DNA from: Ruminococcus sp.
Lineage (GTDB): Bacteria > Bacillota > Clostridia > Oscillospirales > Ruminococcaceae
Reading direction: 5' to 3'
Length of the DNA stretch: 64,000 nt
Assembly: GCF_019423705.1 (NCBI RefSeq)
Contig: NZ_JAHZAX010000008.1
Span: 1 to 64,000, forward strand
In this document: one piece after another, positions 35,623 to 43,596 of the stretch
How positions within the stretch are numbered: position 1 is the stretch's first letter
How the letters are laid out: every line of letters begins with the position of its first letter
Made by a program: the position numbers and the translations under genes
Notes under the pieces: model-generated
Databases searched by the model: none
What the model was told of the DNA's origin: nothing
The model's input: the letters and a program-made list of their open reading frames with translations, nothing else

Positions 35623-36660
35623 TTATGCGAGCTCAGCAAAGTACTTGATAGTTCTTACCATCTGTGATGTGTAAGAATTCTCGTTGTCGTACCAAGAAAC
35701 TACCTGAACCTCATAGAGATCGTCAGCGATCTTAGATACCATTGTCTGAGTTGCATCGAAGAGTGAACCGTATCTCATACCGATAACGTCAGAAGAAACG
35801 ATTGGATCCTCGTTGTAACCGAAGGACTCAGAAGCAGCAGCCTTCATAGCAGCGTTGATGCCTTCAACTGTTACGTCAGCACCCTTTACAACTGCTGTAA
35901 GGATTGTTGTTGAACCTGTTGGAACTGGAACTCTCTGTGCAGAACCGATGAGCTTGCCGTTGAGCTCTGGGATAACAAGGCCGATAGCCTTTGCAGCACC
36001 TGTTGAGTTAGGAACGATGTTTGCAGCACCAGCTCTTGCTCTTCTGAGGTCGCCCTTTCTGTGAGGACCGTCGAGGATCATCTGGTCGCCTGTGTAAGCG
36101 TGGATAGTGCTCATAATACCGCTCTGGATAGGAGCATACTTGTTAAGAGCATTAGCCATAGGAGCGAGACAGTTTGTTGTGCAAGATGCAGCAGAGATAA
36201 TTGTATCGTCAGCTGTAAGTGTCTTCTCGTTTACGGAGAATACAATTGTCTTAAGATCGTTACCAGCTGGAGCTGAGATAACTACCTTCTTAGCGCCTGC
36301 GTCAATATGAGCCTGGCTCTTTGCCTTTGAGCAGTAGAAACCTGTGCACTCGAGAACTACGTCTACACCGATCTCACCCCAAGGGAGCTTAGAAGCGTCT
36401 GCTTCCTTGTAAATTGTAAGAGTCTTGCCGTCAACAGTAATTGTGTTAGCCTCGTCGTCAGCAGAAACTGTGTGAAGGTTTTCACCGATCTTGCCACAGT
36501 AACCACCCTGAGCTGTATCATACTTGAGAAGGTCAGCGAGCATTGAAGGCTTTGTAAGATCGTTGATTGCAACTACCTCATAGCCCTCTGCGCCAAACAT
36601 CTGTCTGAATGCAAGACGTCCAATACGTCCAAAACCATTAATTGCGACTTTAACTGCCAT
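35623..36660 (-). CDS. gap: Glyceraldehyde-3-phosphate dehydrogenase, type I
   Basis: 345 residues. Oxidises glyceraldehyde 3-phosphate to 1,3-bisphosphoglycerate with NAD. Rossmann motif INGFGRIGR (about 7-15), Asp 34 after AIN indicating NAD preference, active-site Cys 160 in SAASCTTNC. AGGAGGT lies 10 bases before ATG 36660; the frame extends to 36723, within the promoter, and is not used. Very regular, GC-poor codon choice suggests high expression. No Rex box is seen at its promoter, unlike pgk and tpiA. Confidence 0.97.
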   Translation of the reverse strand: MAVKVAINGFGRIGRLAFRQMFGAEGYEVVAINDLTKPSMLADLLKYDTAQGGYCGKIGENLHTVSADDEANTITVDGKTLTIYKEADASKLPWGEIGVDVVLECTGFYCSKAKSQAHIDAGAKKVVISAPAGNDLKTIVFSVNEKTLTADDTIISAASCTTNCLAPMANALNKYAPIQSGIMSTIHAYTGDQMILDGPHRKGDLRRARAGAANIVPNSTGAAKAIGLVIPELNGKLIGSAQRVPVPTGSTTILTAVVKGADVTVEGINAAMKAAASESFGYNEDPIVSSDVIGMRYGSLFDATQTMVSKIADDLYEVQVVSWYDNENSYTSQMVRTIKYFAELA

Positions 36661-36694
36661 AATTAATTTACCTCCTAAAAAATTTTCTGATATT

Positions 36695-36723
36695 ATTATA
36701 CTACATTTTTCTATACTTTGCAA
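36695..36723 (-). promoter_or_regulatory. gap promoter
   Basis: TTGCAA, 17 bases, TATAAT on the minus strand; leader of about 28 nt. Confidence 0.8.
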
Positions 36724-36825
36724 GTGTTTTTACAAAAAACTTAGAACTTTTTTTCACGTTTGCCCGACTGACGGCGGCAAAGCGACAGCTTTTTTGCAAA
36801 TACTGCAAAAAACGCTGGATTTCGG

Positions 36826-36854
36826 TTGACTACACCGCTTATTTAGGTTATAAT
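36826..36854 (+). promoter_or_regulatory. Promoter of the HATPase gene
   Basis: TTGACT, 17 bases, TATAAT; leader of about 50 nt. Confidence 0.75.
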
Positions 36855-36911
36855 ATAGGTGTATAACTGTGTTTAACAACATTATTTAGATACACAACGG
36901 AGGTGAGATGT

Positions 36912-37994
36912 TTGGAACTTTTTGAGGCGGTCAAAGCCCTTTACGGCGGTTCTCAGGACGATTATCTGCTTTGCGATGCTGAACTTGACGTAATATGGAA
37001 AAATCACGAACATCTCCCCGACCGCATTGACAAGGGCCTTATAAAGACCTACCCTGCCGGCACATTCGCCCTGCCTGTTAAAGCGACTGCCACTTATGGT
37101 TACAAGGGCAGATTTGCTGACTCGACGGCTCTGCGCATTGAGCCTTTGAAGGACGGCGGCGATATCGTGGGCTATCTTGTGCGCATTTACGATTGCGAGG
37201 ATATCGAGGCGCTGTCTGACAAGACGGGATATGCTGAATTTAAGGCAAACTTTCTCGGCAACATTCGGCTGGAGCTTTCGCAGATCGTTGCAATGCTTGA
37301 CAGCCAGCGTGCCGATTACGAGAGCCGTGGGGATATCGGCTATCTGAATTTTGACAGGCAGGCGAGAAACAACATTCTGAAAGTGTTCGCTTCGACCGTG
37401 AACATGAACGAGCTCTCAAAATATTACAGCGGATATTTCGCCACGGAATATCAGAGTCTTTCGGACATTGTCAGCGATGTTTGCGATGAAGAGGGTGCGC
37501 TGCTGGAAGAAAGCGGCTGTCAGTTCAGCTTTAAGGTTGCGCCCTGCGTTTATTTTGAGGTCAACAAGGACAGGCTGAAAAACGTGCTTGCGAACCTGCT
37601 TGTTAATGGATTTATGTACAATCCGAAAGATGAAAAATCCGTGCGATTGGAGCTTTCGCTGGTTGATGAGGAGATACTGATATCAGTTGAGGACAACGGC
37701 GTTGGCATTGCCCCCGAGGTATGGCAGGCGGCGCAGACGCCTTTCGGCACGTTCAGCGAATACAGCGGCAAGGAAGCCCTTGGCATTGCCCTTGCGAAAT
37801 GTTTCTGCGACAAATTCGGCGGAAAGCTTCAATGTGAGAGCGAGGAAAACAAGGGCACGAAAGTGACTATCACCCTGCCTAAAGACGAGCGTGGCGTGCC
37901 GAAGGAATTCCGTGTGGGCAGAATGCCGTCCATACCCAACCCCTATGACAGCAGACATAGCATTATGGCAAAGGGGCTTAAGCCGTTCAAATAG
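36912..37994 (+). CDS. Soluble degenerate histidine kinase-like ATPase
   Basis: 360 residues, no membrane helix. N-terminal about 115 residues look PAS-like. The dimerisation helix has GNIRLELSQIV where kinases have NxSHELRTP, so the phospho-acceptor His is replaced by Leu. The HATPase domain (about 185-330) keeps the N box (NVLANLLVNG), G1 (VEDNGVGI) and a G2-like ALGIALAKC. It may be a non-phosphorylating ATP-binding regulator or phosphatase. Start set at TTG 36912 because GGAGGTGA ends 5 bases before it; a GTG at 36903 overlaps that site. No response regulator adjacent. Confidence 0.75.
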   Translation: MELFEAVKALYGGSQDDYLLCDAELDVIWKNHEHLPDRIDKGLIKTYPAGTFALPVKATATYGYKGRFADSTALRIEPLKDGGDIVGYLVRIYDCEDIEALSDKTGYAEFKANFLGNIRLELSQIVAMLDSQRADYESRGDIGYLNFDRQARNNILKVFASTVNMNELSKYYSGYFATEYQSLSDIVSDVCDEEGALLEESGCQFSFKVAPCVYFEVNKDRLKNVLANLLVNGFMYNPKDEKSVRLELSLVDEEILISVEDNGVGIAPEVWQAAQTPFGTFSEYSGKEALGIALAKCFCDKFGGKLQCESEENKGTKVTITLPKDERGVPKEFRVGRMPSIPNPYDSRHSIMAKGLKPFK

Positions 37995-38044
37995 GAATAC
38001 AAAATTTTCAAATATTCTTGTAGAGGCGAACATTAACGTGATTT

Positions 38045-38072
38045 GTAGGGAACGGCGTACTCGACGTCCTAC
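38045..38072. repeat. Dispersed short palindrome, degenerate copy D
   Basis: GTAGG...CCTAC with a TCGACGTCC core, preceded by a half copy (GTAGAGGCGAACAT near 38020). Lies in the 167-base gap between the HATPase gene and gpmI, which otherwise holds only the gpmI terminator. Confidence 0.35.
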
Positions 38073-38098
38073 TTGTTTGGGGCTTTTTCAACAAACTT

Positions 38099-38137
38099 AA
38101 ACAGGCAGCACCGATATTCTCGGTACTGCCTGTTTTT
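38099..38137 (-). terminator. Terminator after gpmI
   Basis: Sixteen-base stem with one mismatch (38099-38114 with 38120-38135). T-run is clearer on the plus strand, so it probably also ends the HATPase transcript. Confidence 0.7.
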
Positions 38138-38161
38138 ATGCTATATTTTGATGATAAGCGA

Positions 38162-39685
38162 TCAATCCTTGATGATAGACTTGCCTGTCATTTCCTTTGG
38201 CTGCTCCAGACCCATAAGCTTGAGCATTGTTGGTGAAAGGTCAGCAAGAACGCCGCCCTCTCTGATCTTTACATTGCCTGCGCCTGCGATGATGAGCGGA
38301 ACAAGATTTGTTGTGTGGGCTGTGAACGGTGAACCGTCGTCCTCCATCATCTTGTCTGCGTTGCCGTGGTCTGCTGTGATAAGCACTACGCCGCCCTTTG
38401 CGAGGACTGCGTCAACTGTCTTGCCTACGCACTCGTCAACTGCTTCAACTGCTGCAACTGCTGCCTCGAATACGCCTGTGTGACCTACCATATCGCAGTT
38501 TGCATAGTTGAGGATAATTGCGTCATACTTGTCGGACTCGATCCTCTTGAGAACTTCGTCGCAAACGAGATATGCGCTCATTTCAGGCTGAAGGTCATAA
38601 GTTGCCACCTTTGGTGAATTGATGAGCGCTCTGTCCTCATTCTCGAATGGAGCTTCAACGCCGCCATTGAAGAAGAATGTAACGTGAGCGTACTTCTCTG
38701 TTTCTGCAATTCTAAGCTGTGAGAGACCGTTCTTTGCAATATACTCGCCAAATGTGTTCTCAAGGCTTGTTGGCTTGAATGCAACATCAACATTTGGCAT
38801 TGTTGCGTCATACTGTGTCATACAAACATAGTAAAGCGGGAATCTGCCGTTTCTTCTCTCAAAGCCTGTGAAGTCGTCGTCAACGAGAGTTCTTGTGATC
38901 TCTCTTGCTCTGTCAGGACGGAAGTTGAAGAAGATAACGCTGTCGTTAGCGGATATCTTGCCGTTCTCATCGATAACTGTAGGAACAACGAACTCGTCTG
39001 TAACGTCAGCGGCATAGGAAGCCTTGATAGCGTCAACTGCGTTATCAGCCTTATTGCCCTCGCCGTATACCATTGCGTCATAAGCCTTGCCTACACGCTC
39101 CCAACGGTTATCTCTGTCCATTGCATAGTAACGTCCCATTACTGTTGCTATCTTGCCGACACCAATTTCCTTGAGCTTTTCTTCAAGCTCAGCTACGAAG
39201 TCAACACCGCTTGTAGGAGGAACATCTCTGCCGTCCATAAAGCAATGAACATAAACCTTTGTAAGACCTGCTTTCTTAGCAAGCTCCAAAAGACCATAGA
39301 GGTGTGAATTGTGTGAATGAACGCCGCCGTTTGAAAGAAGTCCGAACAGGTGAAGTGCGCTGTCGTTCTTCTTGCAGTTCTCAACGGCTGCTGTGAAAGC
39401 TTCGTTTGTGAAGAAATCGCCGTCCTTGATGGACTTTGTGATCCTTGTAAGCTCTTGATAAACTATTCTTCCTGCACCGATATTTGTATGGCCTACCTCT
39501 GAGTTACCCATTTGTCCCTCAGGAAGTCCAACGTCCATGCCGCTTGCACCGATAAGAGTGTGCGGATAGTTGGCAAGAAGTCTGTCGATATTAGGTGTTT
39601 TGGCAGCTCTGATAGCGTTGCCGTAATCCTTGTGATTATAGCCGAAGCCGTCCATAATAATAAGTGCTATGGGTTTCTTTGACAT
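38162..39685 (-). CDS. gpmI: Phosphoglycerate mutase, cofactor-independent
   Basis: 507 residues. Interconverts 3- and 2-phosphoglycerate using two Mn ions. Alkaline-phosphatase fold with metal Asp 12 (IIMDGFG), phosphorylated Ser 62 (GNSEVGHTNIGAGR), MDGRDVPPTSG and RFD-type FNFRPDRAREIT substrate motifs, and C-terminal ITADHGNAD metal ligands. ATG 39685 follows AAAGGAAT. Just downstream of tpiA, past a hairpin, so part of its transcription may come from the tpiA promoter. Confidence 0.97.
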   Translation of the reverse strand: MSKKPIALIIMDGFGYNHKDYGNAIRAAKTPNIDRLLANYPHTLIGASGMDVGLPEGQMGNSEVGHTNIGAGRIVYQELTRITKSIKDGDFFTNEAFTAAVENCKKNDSALHLFGLLSNGGVHSHNSHLYGLLELAKKAGLTKVYVHCFMDGRDVPPTSGVDFVAELEEKLKEIGVGKIATVMGRYYAMDRDNRWERVGKAYDAMVYGEGNKADNAVDAIKASYAADVTDEFVVPTVIDENGKISANDSVIFFNFRPDRAREITRTLVDDDFTGFERRNGRFPLYYVCMTQYDATMPNVDVAFKPTSLENTFGEYIAKNGLSQLRIAETEKYAHVTFFFNGGVEAPFENEDRALINSPKVATYDLQPEMSAYLVCDEVLKRIESDKYDAIILNYANCDMVGHTGVFEAAVAAVEAVDECVGKTVDAVLAKGGVVLITADHGNADKMMEDDGSPFTAHTTNLVPLIIAGAGNVKIREGGVLADLSPTMLKLMGLEQPKEMTGKSIIKD

Positions 39686-39701
39686 AATTTTTATTCCTTT
39701 C

Positions 39702-39738
39702 AAAAAAATCGCAGGGGCAGCCGCAGCCGTCCCTGCGG
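39702..39738 (-). terminator. Intercistronic hairpin between tpiA and gpmI
   Basis: Stem with CGCAGGG / CCCTGCG at its base and ATTTTTTT following on the minus strand. It ends just before the gpmI ribosome site and may lower gpmI relative to tpiA or stabilise mRNA ends. Confidence 0.65.
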
Positions 39739-39767
39739 AACGTTTTTAGTTTTGCTGTGTTATATTA

Positions 39768-40544
39768 TTATCCCTCAACAGCAGCCTGTACGATAGTGTT
39801 GAAGTCAGCAGCCTTGAGTGAAGCGCCGCCGATAAGTCCGCCGTCTACGTTCTCCTTAGAAAGAAGCTCTGCGCAGTTCTTAGCGTTCATTGATCCGCCG
39901 TACTGAATTGTAACAGCCTCAGCAGTTGCCTCGTCATAGATCTTAGCAAGTGTTGCTCTGATGAAAGCGCAAACTTCCTCAGCCTGGTCAGCAGTAGCAG
40001 TCTTGCCTGTGCCGATAGCCCAAACTGGCTCGTAAGCGATAACGGACTTCTTAACGTCCTCAGCAGATACGCCGAAGAAATCAAGCTTTACCTGTCTTGC
40101 GATAACTTCCTCTGTGATGTTGCACTCACGCTCCCAAAGAAGTTCGCCAACGCAAACGATAGGCTTCAGACCAGCAGCAAGAGCAGCCTTTGTTCTCTTG
40201 TTTACAGTCTCGTCTGTCTCGCCGAAATACTGTCTTCTCTCAGAGTGACCGATAACAACGTACTCAACGCCAAGCTCAACGAGCATATCAGCGGAGATCT
40301 CGCCTGTGAAAGCGCCGCTCTTCTCAAAGTGAACGTTCTCAGCACCGATCTTTACGTTTGAACCTGCTGTTGCGTTGATAGCAGTTTCAAGGTTTGTGAA
40401 AGGAACGCAAGCGATAACTTCTACCTTGCCCTCAGCGTTTGCAACAAGTGGCTTGATAGCCTCGAGAAGTTCCTTAGCCTCAGGTCTTGTCTTGTTCATC
40501 TTCCAGTTTCCTGCAATAATTGCTTTTCTTACAGCTTTTTTCAT
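39768..40544 (-). CDS. tpiA: Triosephosphate isomerase
   Basis: 258 residues. Interconverts dihydroxyacetone phosphate and glyceraldehyde 3-phosphate. Catalytic Lys 15 (AGNWKMNK), His 100 (IGHSERR), Glu 172 (AYEPVWAIGTGK), and phosphate-loop GGASLK near the end all present. AAAGGAG lies 11 bases before ATG 40544. Promoter at 40609-40637 overlaps a Rex-like box, and the leader has a perfect hairpin, so redox control is likely. Confidence 0.97.
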   Translation of the reverse strand: MKKAVRKAIIAGNWKMNKTRPEAKELLEAIKPLVANAEGKVEVIACVPFTNLETAINATAGSNVKIGAENVHFEKSGAFTGEISADMLVELGVEYVVIGHSERRQYFGETDETVNKRTKAALAAGLKPIVCVGELLWERECNITEEVIARQVKLDFFGVSAEDVKKSVIAYEPVWAIGTGKTATADQAEEVCAFIRATLAKIYDEATAEAVTIQYGGSMNAKNCAELLSKENVDGGLIGGASLKAADFNTIVQAAVEG

Positions 40545-40571
40545 AATAAAAAACTCCTTTATTTTTTATAG

Positions 40572-40590
40572 GGAACAGAAAAACTGTTCC
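40572..40590. promoter_or_regulatory. Leader hairpin of tpiA
   Basis: GGAACAG-AAAAA-CTGTTCC between the transcription start and the ribosome site. It could be an operator or a 5' mRNA stabiliser. Confidence 0.45.
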
Positions 40591-40608
40591 TGCTAGTTTT
40601 CCAAGTCT

Positions 40609-40637
40609 ATTATACAACATTCCCTCGTATTTGTCAA
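40609..40637 (-). promoter_or_regulatory. tpiA promoter
   Basis: Full consensus TTGACA, 17 bases, TATAAT on the minus strand. Confidence 0.85.
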
Positions 40638-40648
40638 CTAATTAACAA
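40631..40648. promoter_or_regulatory. Rex-like operator at tpiA
   Basis: TTGTCAACTAATTAACAA matches the Rex consensus TTGTKAANNNNTTMACAA at every fixed position except one, and covers the -35 of the tpiA promoter. Rex is the NADH-sensing repressor of Gram-positive bacteria. Its gene is not in the window. Confidence 0.6.
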
Positions 40649-40670
40649 AGAACCTCCGCTGTTTTTTACC

Positions 40671-40988
40671 TTATTTTTTCTTTGATCTTGGCGGTGGAAG
40701 CTGTTCATACATCGCTTCCACAAGTCCTTTGAGATGATCCTTATCATCGGTATTATCCACAAGGTACATTGGCTTTGCACCTTCATAGGGCATCTCTAAC
40801 GTTATGTCTTTAAGATGATCTTCTGCAGCTTTCACGGACTTCACAAGAAGTCTGTTATCATAAATGCCACCGAATATTCTGTCCTTATAATATAATATAT
40901 ACTCACCAAACATTTTTCTTGCTCGGATATCTTCAAGCTCGCTGAGCTGTTCGAGTATGTATTCAAAATAACTCTCATCAGTTGGCAT
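40671..40988 (-). CDS. TfoX N-terminal domain protein
   Basis: 105 residues. A stand-alone TfoX-N domain (RKMFGEYILYYKDRIFGGIYDNRLLVK is the family core; ends AMYEQLPPPRSKKK). In Haemophilus TfoX regulates competence, but short Firmicute forms like this are of unknown role. AAGGAG lies before ATG 40988, 10 bases after the stop of the DUF3592-like gene, so it is probably the last gene of that small operon. Confidence 0.8.
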   Translation of the reverse strand: MPTDESYFEYILEQLSELEDIRARKMFGEYILYYKDRIFGGIYDNRLLVKSVKAAEDHLKDITLEMPYEGAKPMYLVDNTDDKDHLKGLVEAMYEQLPPPRSKKK

Positions 40989-40997
40989 ATTTTCTCC

Positions 40998-41546
40998 TTA
41001 CAGCTTGTCGATAAGCATAACAGCGCCGAAAATCCCCAGCAGCACGCCGATAGCTATCGCCGCATAGCCGAACGGTGTCTTTTCCTCTTTCTGCTCTGCT
41101 TCCTTTTCTTCCTCGGTGACTTCCACCTTTGATTTTTCGTCGTCAAGATAAAACTCCTGCGGATTCTCAGGATTATACTTTATATCGATCATATCCCCTT
41201 TATTATAACCGTTGTCTGTAACTATCTGGGTATACTTTTCTCCGTTCACAGTATAACCTATTTTCCATTCAACAAAGACCTGATCTTCACCGCCGCTAAA
41301 AGACGGCATTGTTGTTTTTACCTTCTGCAAAGCCTTTGCCTGCATTGGCTCATAATGGTCTTCTTCGGGAATATTCTGTTCTTGATCCGGGAAAAACCGA
41401 TAGCCTTTAAGCGCCTTGATACCGAAATATATCAGCCCTATTCCTGTAAGGAACAGAATTATCCCTCCGATTCCCTGCCAGCCAAGGTTAACGCCTGCCA
41501 AAACACTGACCTTGAAATTTTCAGCTAAAAGCATTAATTCGTTCAT
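40998..41546 (-). CDS. DUF3592-like membrane protein
   Basis: 182 residues. A hydrophobic helix near 26-44, a soluble domain (about 75-135: VEWKIGYTVNGEKYTQIVTDNGYNKGDMIDIKYNPENPQEFY in segments, the typical DUF3592 beta pattern), an acidic linker, and a C-terminal helix (about 158-178). Function unknown. Its start overlaps the stop of a related upstream gene by 4 bases, so the two probably arose by duplication and are made together. Confidence 0.6.
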   Translation of the reverse strand: MNELMLLAENFKVSVLAGVNLGWQGIGGIILFLTGIGLIYFGIKALKGYRFFPDQEQNIPEEDHYEPMQAKALQKVKTTMPSFSGGEDQVFVEWKIGYTVNGEKYTQIVTDNGYNKGDMIDIKYNPENPQEFYLDDEKSKVEVTEEEKEAEQKEEKTPFGYAAIAIGVLLGIFGAVMLIDKL

Positions 41547-42166
41547 TCCGTCACCTCGTTTCTTTCAGAGGAATCGGGCGAGATAATGACAATATGTCCG
41601 CTTTCCGACCCGCTGTCCTCGAAGGTTTTCATATTAAAAGTATGTATGAAAGTCATTATAGAGATTACAGCAAACACCGCTGCAAAAGCTCCGAAAAAAA
41701 TTCTCATGCTTATCCCGTAAACAAATTCGCCGCGGCATTCATTTTCAATTTCGGCGATACCGTCTGCATAATCCGAAAGGTAAAAATCGTCGGGATCATT
41801 CTCACCATAACATATATTTACATAGCCGTCGTTAAGAATGTTTTCGATAAATTTGCGGTAAACTATGCCGCTTTGATCTGTATATTCGATTTCAAGCTGG
41901 TTTACATAGGAAGTATACGCTCCCCTGCTTTCGGAAAAATCCTCATATTCGGATCTGCTTTCCCCTACTACCTTAGCAAACGTTTTAACATATTTACTGC
42001 AATCATCGGAACTTTCTGAATTTCCGTAACGCTTACAGCCGATCTTTACAAATCCAACTGCCGCCAGTGCCGACGCAACAGCCAATATACAGGCAAAAAC
42101 AAATGCCGCAGTAATACTGCTTTGTGAATAGTATACTGTCAAAACCAAAGGTTCACGGTAAATCAT
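41543..42166 (-). CDS. DUF3592-like membrane protein, paralogue
   Basis: 207 residues. N-terminal helix (about 18-42), soluble domain with LEIEYTDQSGIVYRKF and VNICYGENDPDDFYLSD that parallels the neighbouring protein, second helix (about 158-182) and a polar tail. Function unknown. Start chosen as ATG 42166, which has GGGGGT 4 bases upstream; an ATG at 42178 contains that site. Preceded by the pgk terminator, so transcription may be read-through from pgk. Confidence 0.55.
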   Translation of the reverse strand: MIYREPLVLTVYYSQSSITAAFVFACILAVASALAAVGFVKIGCKRYGNSESSDDCSKYVKTFAKVVGESRSEYEDFSESRGAYTSYVNQLEIEYTDQSGIVYRKFIENILNDGYVNICYGENDPDDFYLSDYADGIAEIENECRGEFVYGISMRIFFGAFAAVFAVISIMTFIHTFNMKTFEDSGSESGHIVIISPDSSERNEVTE

Positions 42167-42182
42167 TGATACCCCCATAATT

Positions 42183-42213
42183 AAAAAGGGGCAGGCAAAT
42201 GACTGCCTGCCCC
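42183..42213 (-). terminator. Terminator after pgk
   Basis: Perfect stem GGGGCAGGCA / TGCCTGCCCC with TTTTT on the minus strand. Confidence 0.88.
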
Positions 42214-42240
42214 AGCTTTTAAGTCGAGCAAATATATAAA

Positions 42241-43464
42241 TTACTTGTCGGCAATAACGTCGATACCCGGAAGAACCTTGCCCTCGAGATATTCAAGAGA
42301 AGCTCCGCCGCCTGTTGAGATGTGTGACATCTTATCAGCAAAACCAAGCTGGATAACTGCTGCTGCTGAGTCGCCGCCGCCGATGATAGTTGTAGCGTCT
42401 GTTTCAGCAAGTGCCTTTGCAACTGCGATAGTACCCTTTGCAAGTGTTGGGTTCTCGAATACGCCCATAGGTCCGTTCCAAACAACTGTCTTTGCAGACT
42501 TAACAGCCTCGCCGAAGAGTTCCTGTGTCTTTGTGCCGATATCAAGGCCTTCCTTGTCAGCAGGGATCTTATCGGAGTCAACAACTTCAACGTCGATAGG
42601 AGCGTCGATTGGATCAGGGAAACCTGCTGCAACTGTTGTGTCGATAGGGAGAAGAAGCTTCTTGCCGAGCTTCTCAGCCTTTTCCATCATTTCCTTGCAG
42701 TAGTCGATCTTTGTATCGTCAACGAGGGAAAGACCAACTTCCTTGCCCTGTGCCTTGAGGAATGTGTATGCCATACCGCCGCCGATGATAAGTGTATCGC
42801 ACTTCTCGAGGAGGTTTGAGATAACGTTGAGCTTATCTGCGACCTTTGCGCCGCCGAGGATAGCAACGAATGGTCTAACAGGAGTTTCAACTGCATTACC
42901 GAGGTAGTTGATCTCCTTCTGCATAAGATAGCCAACTGCTGTTTCCTTAACGAACTTTGTAACGCCTGCTGTTGAAGCGTGAGCTCTGTGAGCAGAACCG
43001 AAAGCGTCCATTACGAATACTTCGCCGTCAACGAGATCAGCAAGCTCCTTAGCAAAGCCTTCGCCGTTCTTTGTTTCTTCTGCGCCTCTGAATCTTGTGT
43101 TCTCGAGAACAACGATATCGCCGTCAGCCATTTCAGCAACAGCCTTCTTAGCATTGTCGCCAACTACTGTATCGTCAGCAGCGAATGTAACCTTTGTCTC
43201 AGGAAGAAGCTCTGCAAGTCTTGCAGCAGCCGGAGCAAGTGAGAACTTAGCCTCTGGGCCGTTCTTTGGCTTGCCAAGATGTGAACAGAGAACTACCTTG
43301 CCGCCATCAGCAACAAGCTTCTTGATGGTTGGGAGAGCAGCCGTGATCCTGTTATCGTTTGTAATAACGCCGTCCTTCAGAGGAACGTTAAAGTCAACTC
43401 TTACGAGTACCTTTTTGCCCTTTACATTAATGTCATCAACAGTAACCTTGTTTAAACCTGCCAT
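42241..43464 (-). CDS. pgk: Phosphoglycerate kinase
   Basis: 407 residues. Transfers phosphate from 1,3-bisphosphoglycerate to ADP. N-domain VRVDFNVPLKDG with the substrate Arg/Asp residues, VLCSHLGKPKN, FLTNTRFR-type VVLENTRFRGAEE, C-domain hinge and nucleotide motifs (LGGAKVADK, NGPMGVFE, IGGGDSAAAV). GAGAGGTG precedes ATG 43464; an upstream in-frame TTG at 43482 lies in that site. A Rex-like box sits between promoter and gene. Confidence 0.97.
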   Translation of the reverse strand: MAGLNKVTVDDINVKGKKVLVRVDFNVPLKDGVITNDNRITAALPTIKKLVADGGKVVLCSHLGKPKNGPEAKFSLAPAAARLAELLPETKVTFAADDTVVGDNAKKAVAEMADGDIVVLENTRFRGAEETKNGEGFAKELADLVDGEVFVMDAFGSAHRAHASTAGVTKFVKETAVGYLMQKEINYLGNAVETPVRPFVAILGGAKVADKLNVISNLLEKCDTLIIGGGMAYTFLKAQGKEVGLSLVDDTKIDYCKEMMEKAEKLGKKLLLPIDTTVAAGFPDPIDAPIDVEVVDSDKIPADKEGLDIGTKTQELFGEAVKSAKTVVWNGPMGVFENPTLAKGTIAVAKALAETDATTIIGGGDSAAAVIQLGFADKMSHISTGGGASLEYLEGKVLPGIDVIADK

Positions 43465-43501
43465 TTTAAAGACACCTCTCAATTTAATTTTTTAGTTCAC
43501 G

Positions 43502-43519
43502 TTGTTAAAATAATAACAA
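43502..43519. promoter_or_regulatory. Rex-like operator at pgk
   Basis: TTGTTAAAATAATAACAA matches the Rex consensus with one mismatch at a fixed position and is a clean inverted repeat, just downstream of the -10 and close to the transcription start, an ideal place for repression. Confidence 0.6.
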
Positions 43520-43529
43520 CCTTACCTCT

Positions 43530-43558
43530 ATTATATAACATACCGCCATAAAAATCAA
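43530..43558 (-). promoter_or_regulatory. pgk promoter
   Basis: TTGATT, 17 bases, TATAAT on the minus strand. Confidence 0.75.
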
Positions 43559-43596
43559 GTATTTTTTAATATTTTTTCACAGTTTTTGCTCTCGTG

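Noticed and set aside
36661..36760. A Rex box at gap, to match those at tpiA and pgk.
   Set aside because: No sequence close to TTGTKAANNNNTTMACAA is present there.
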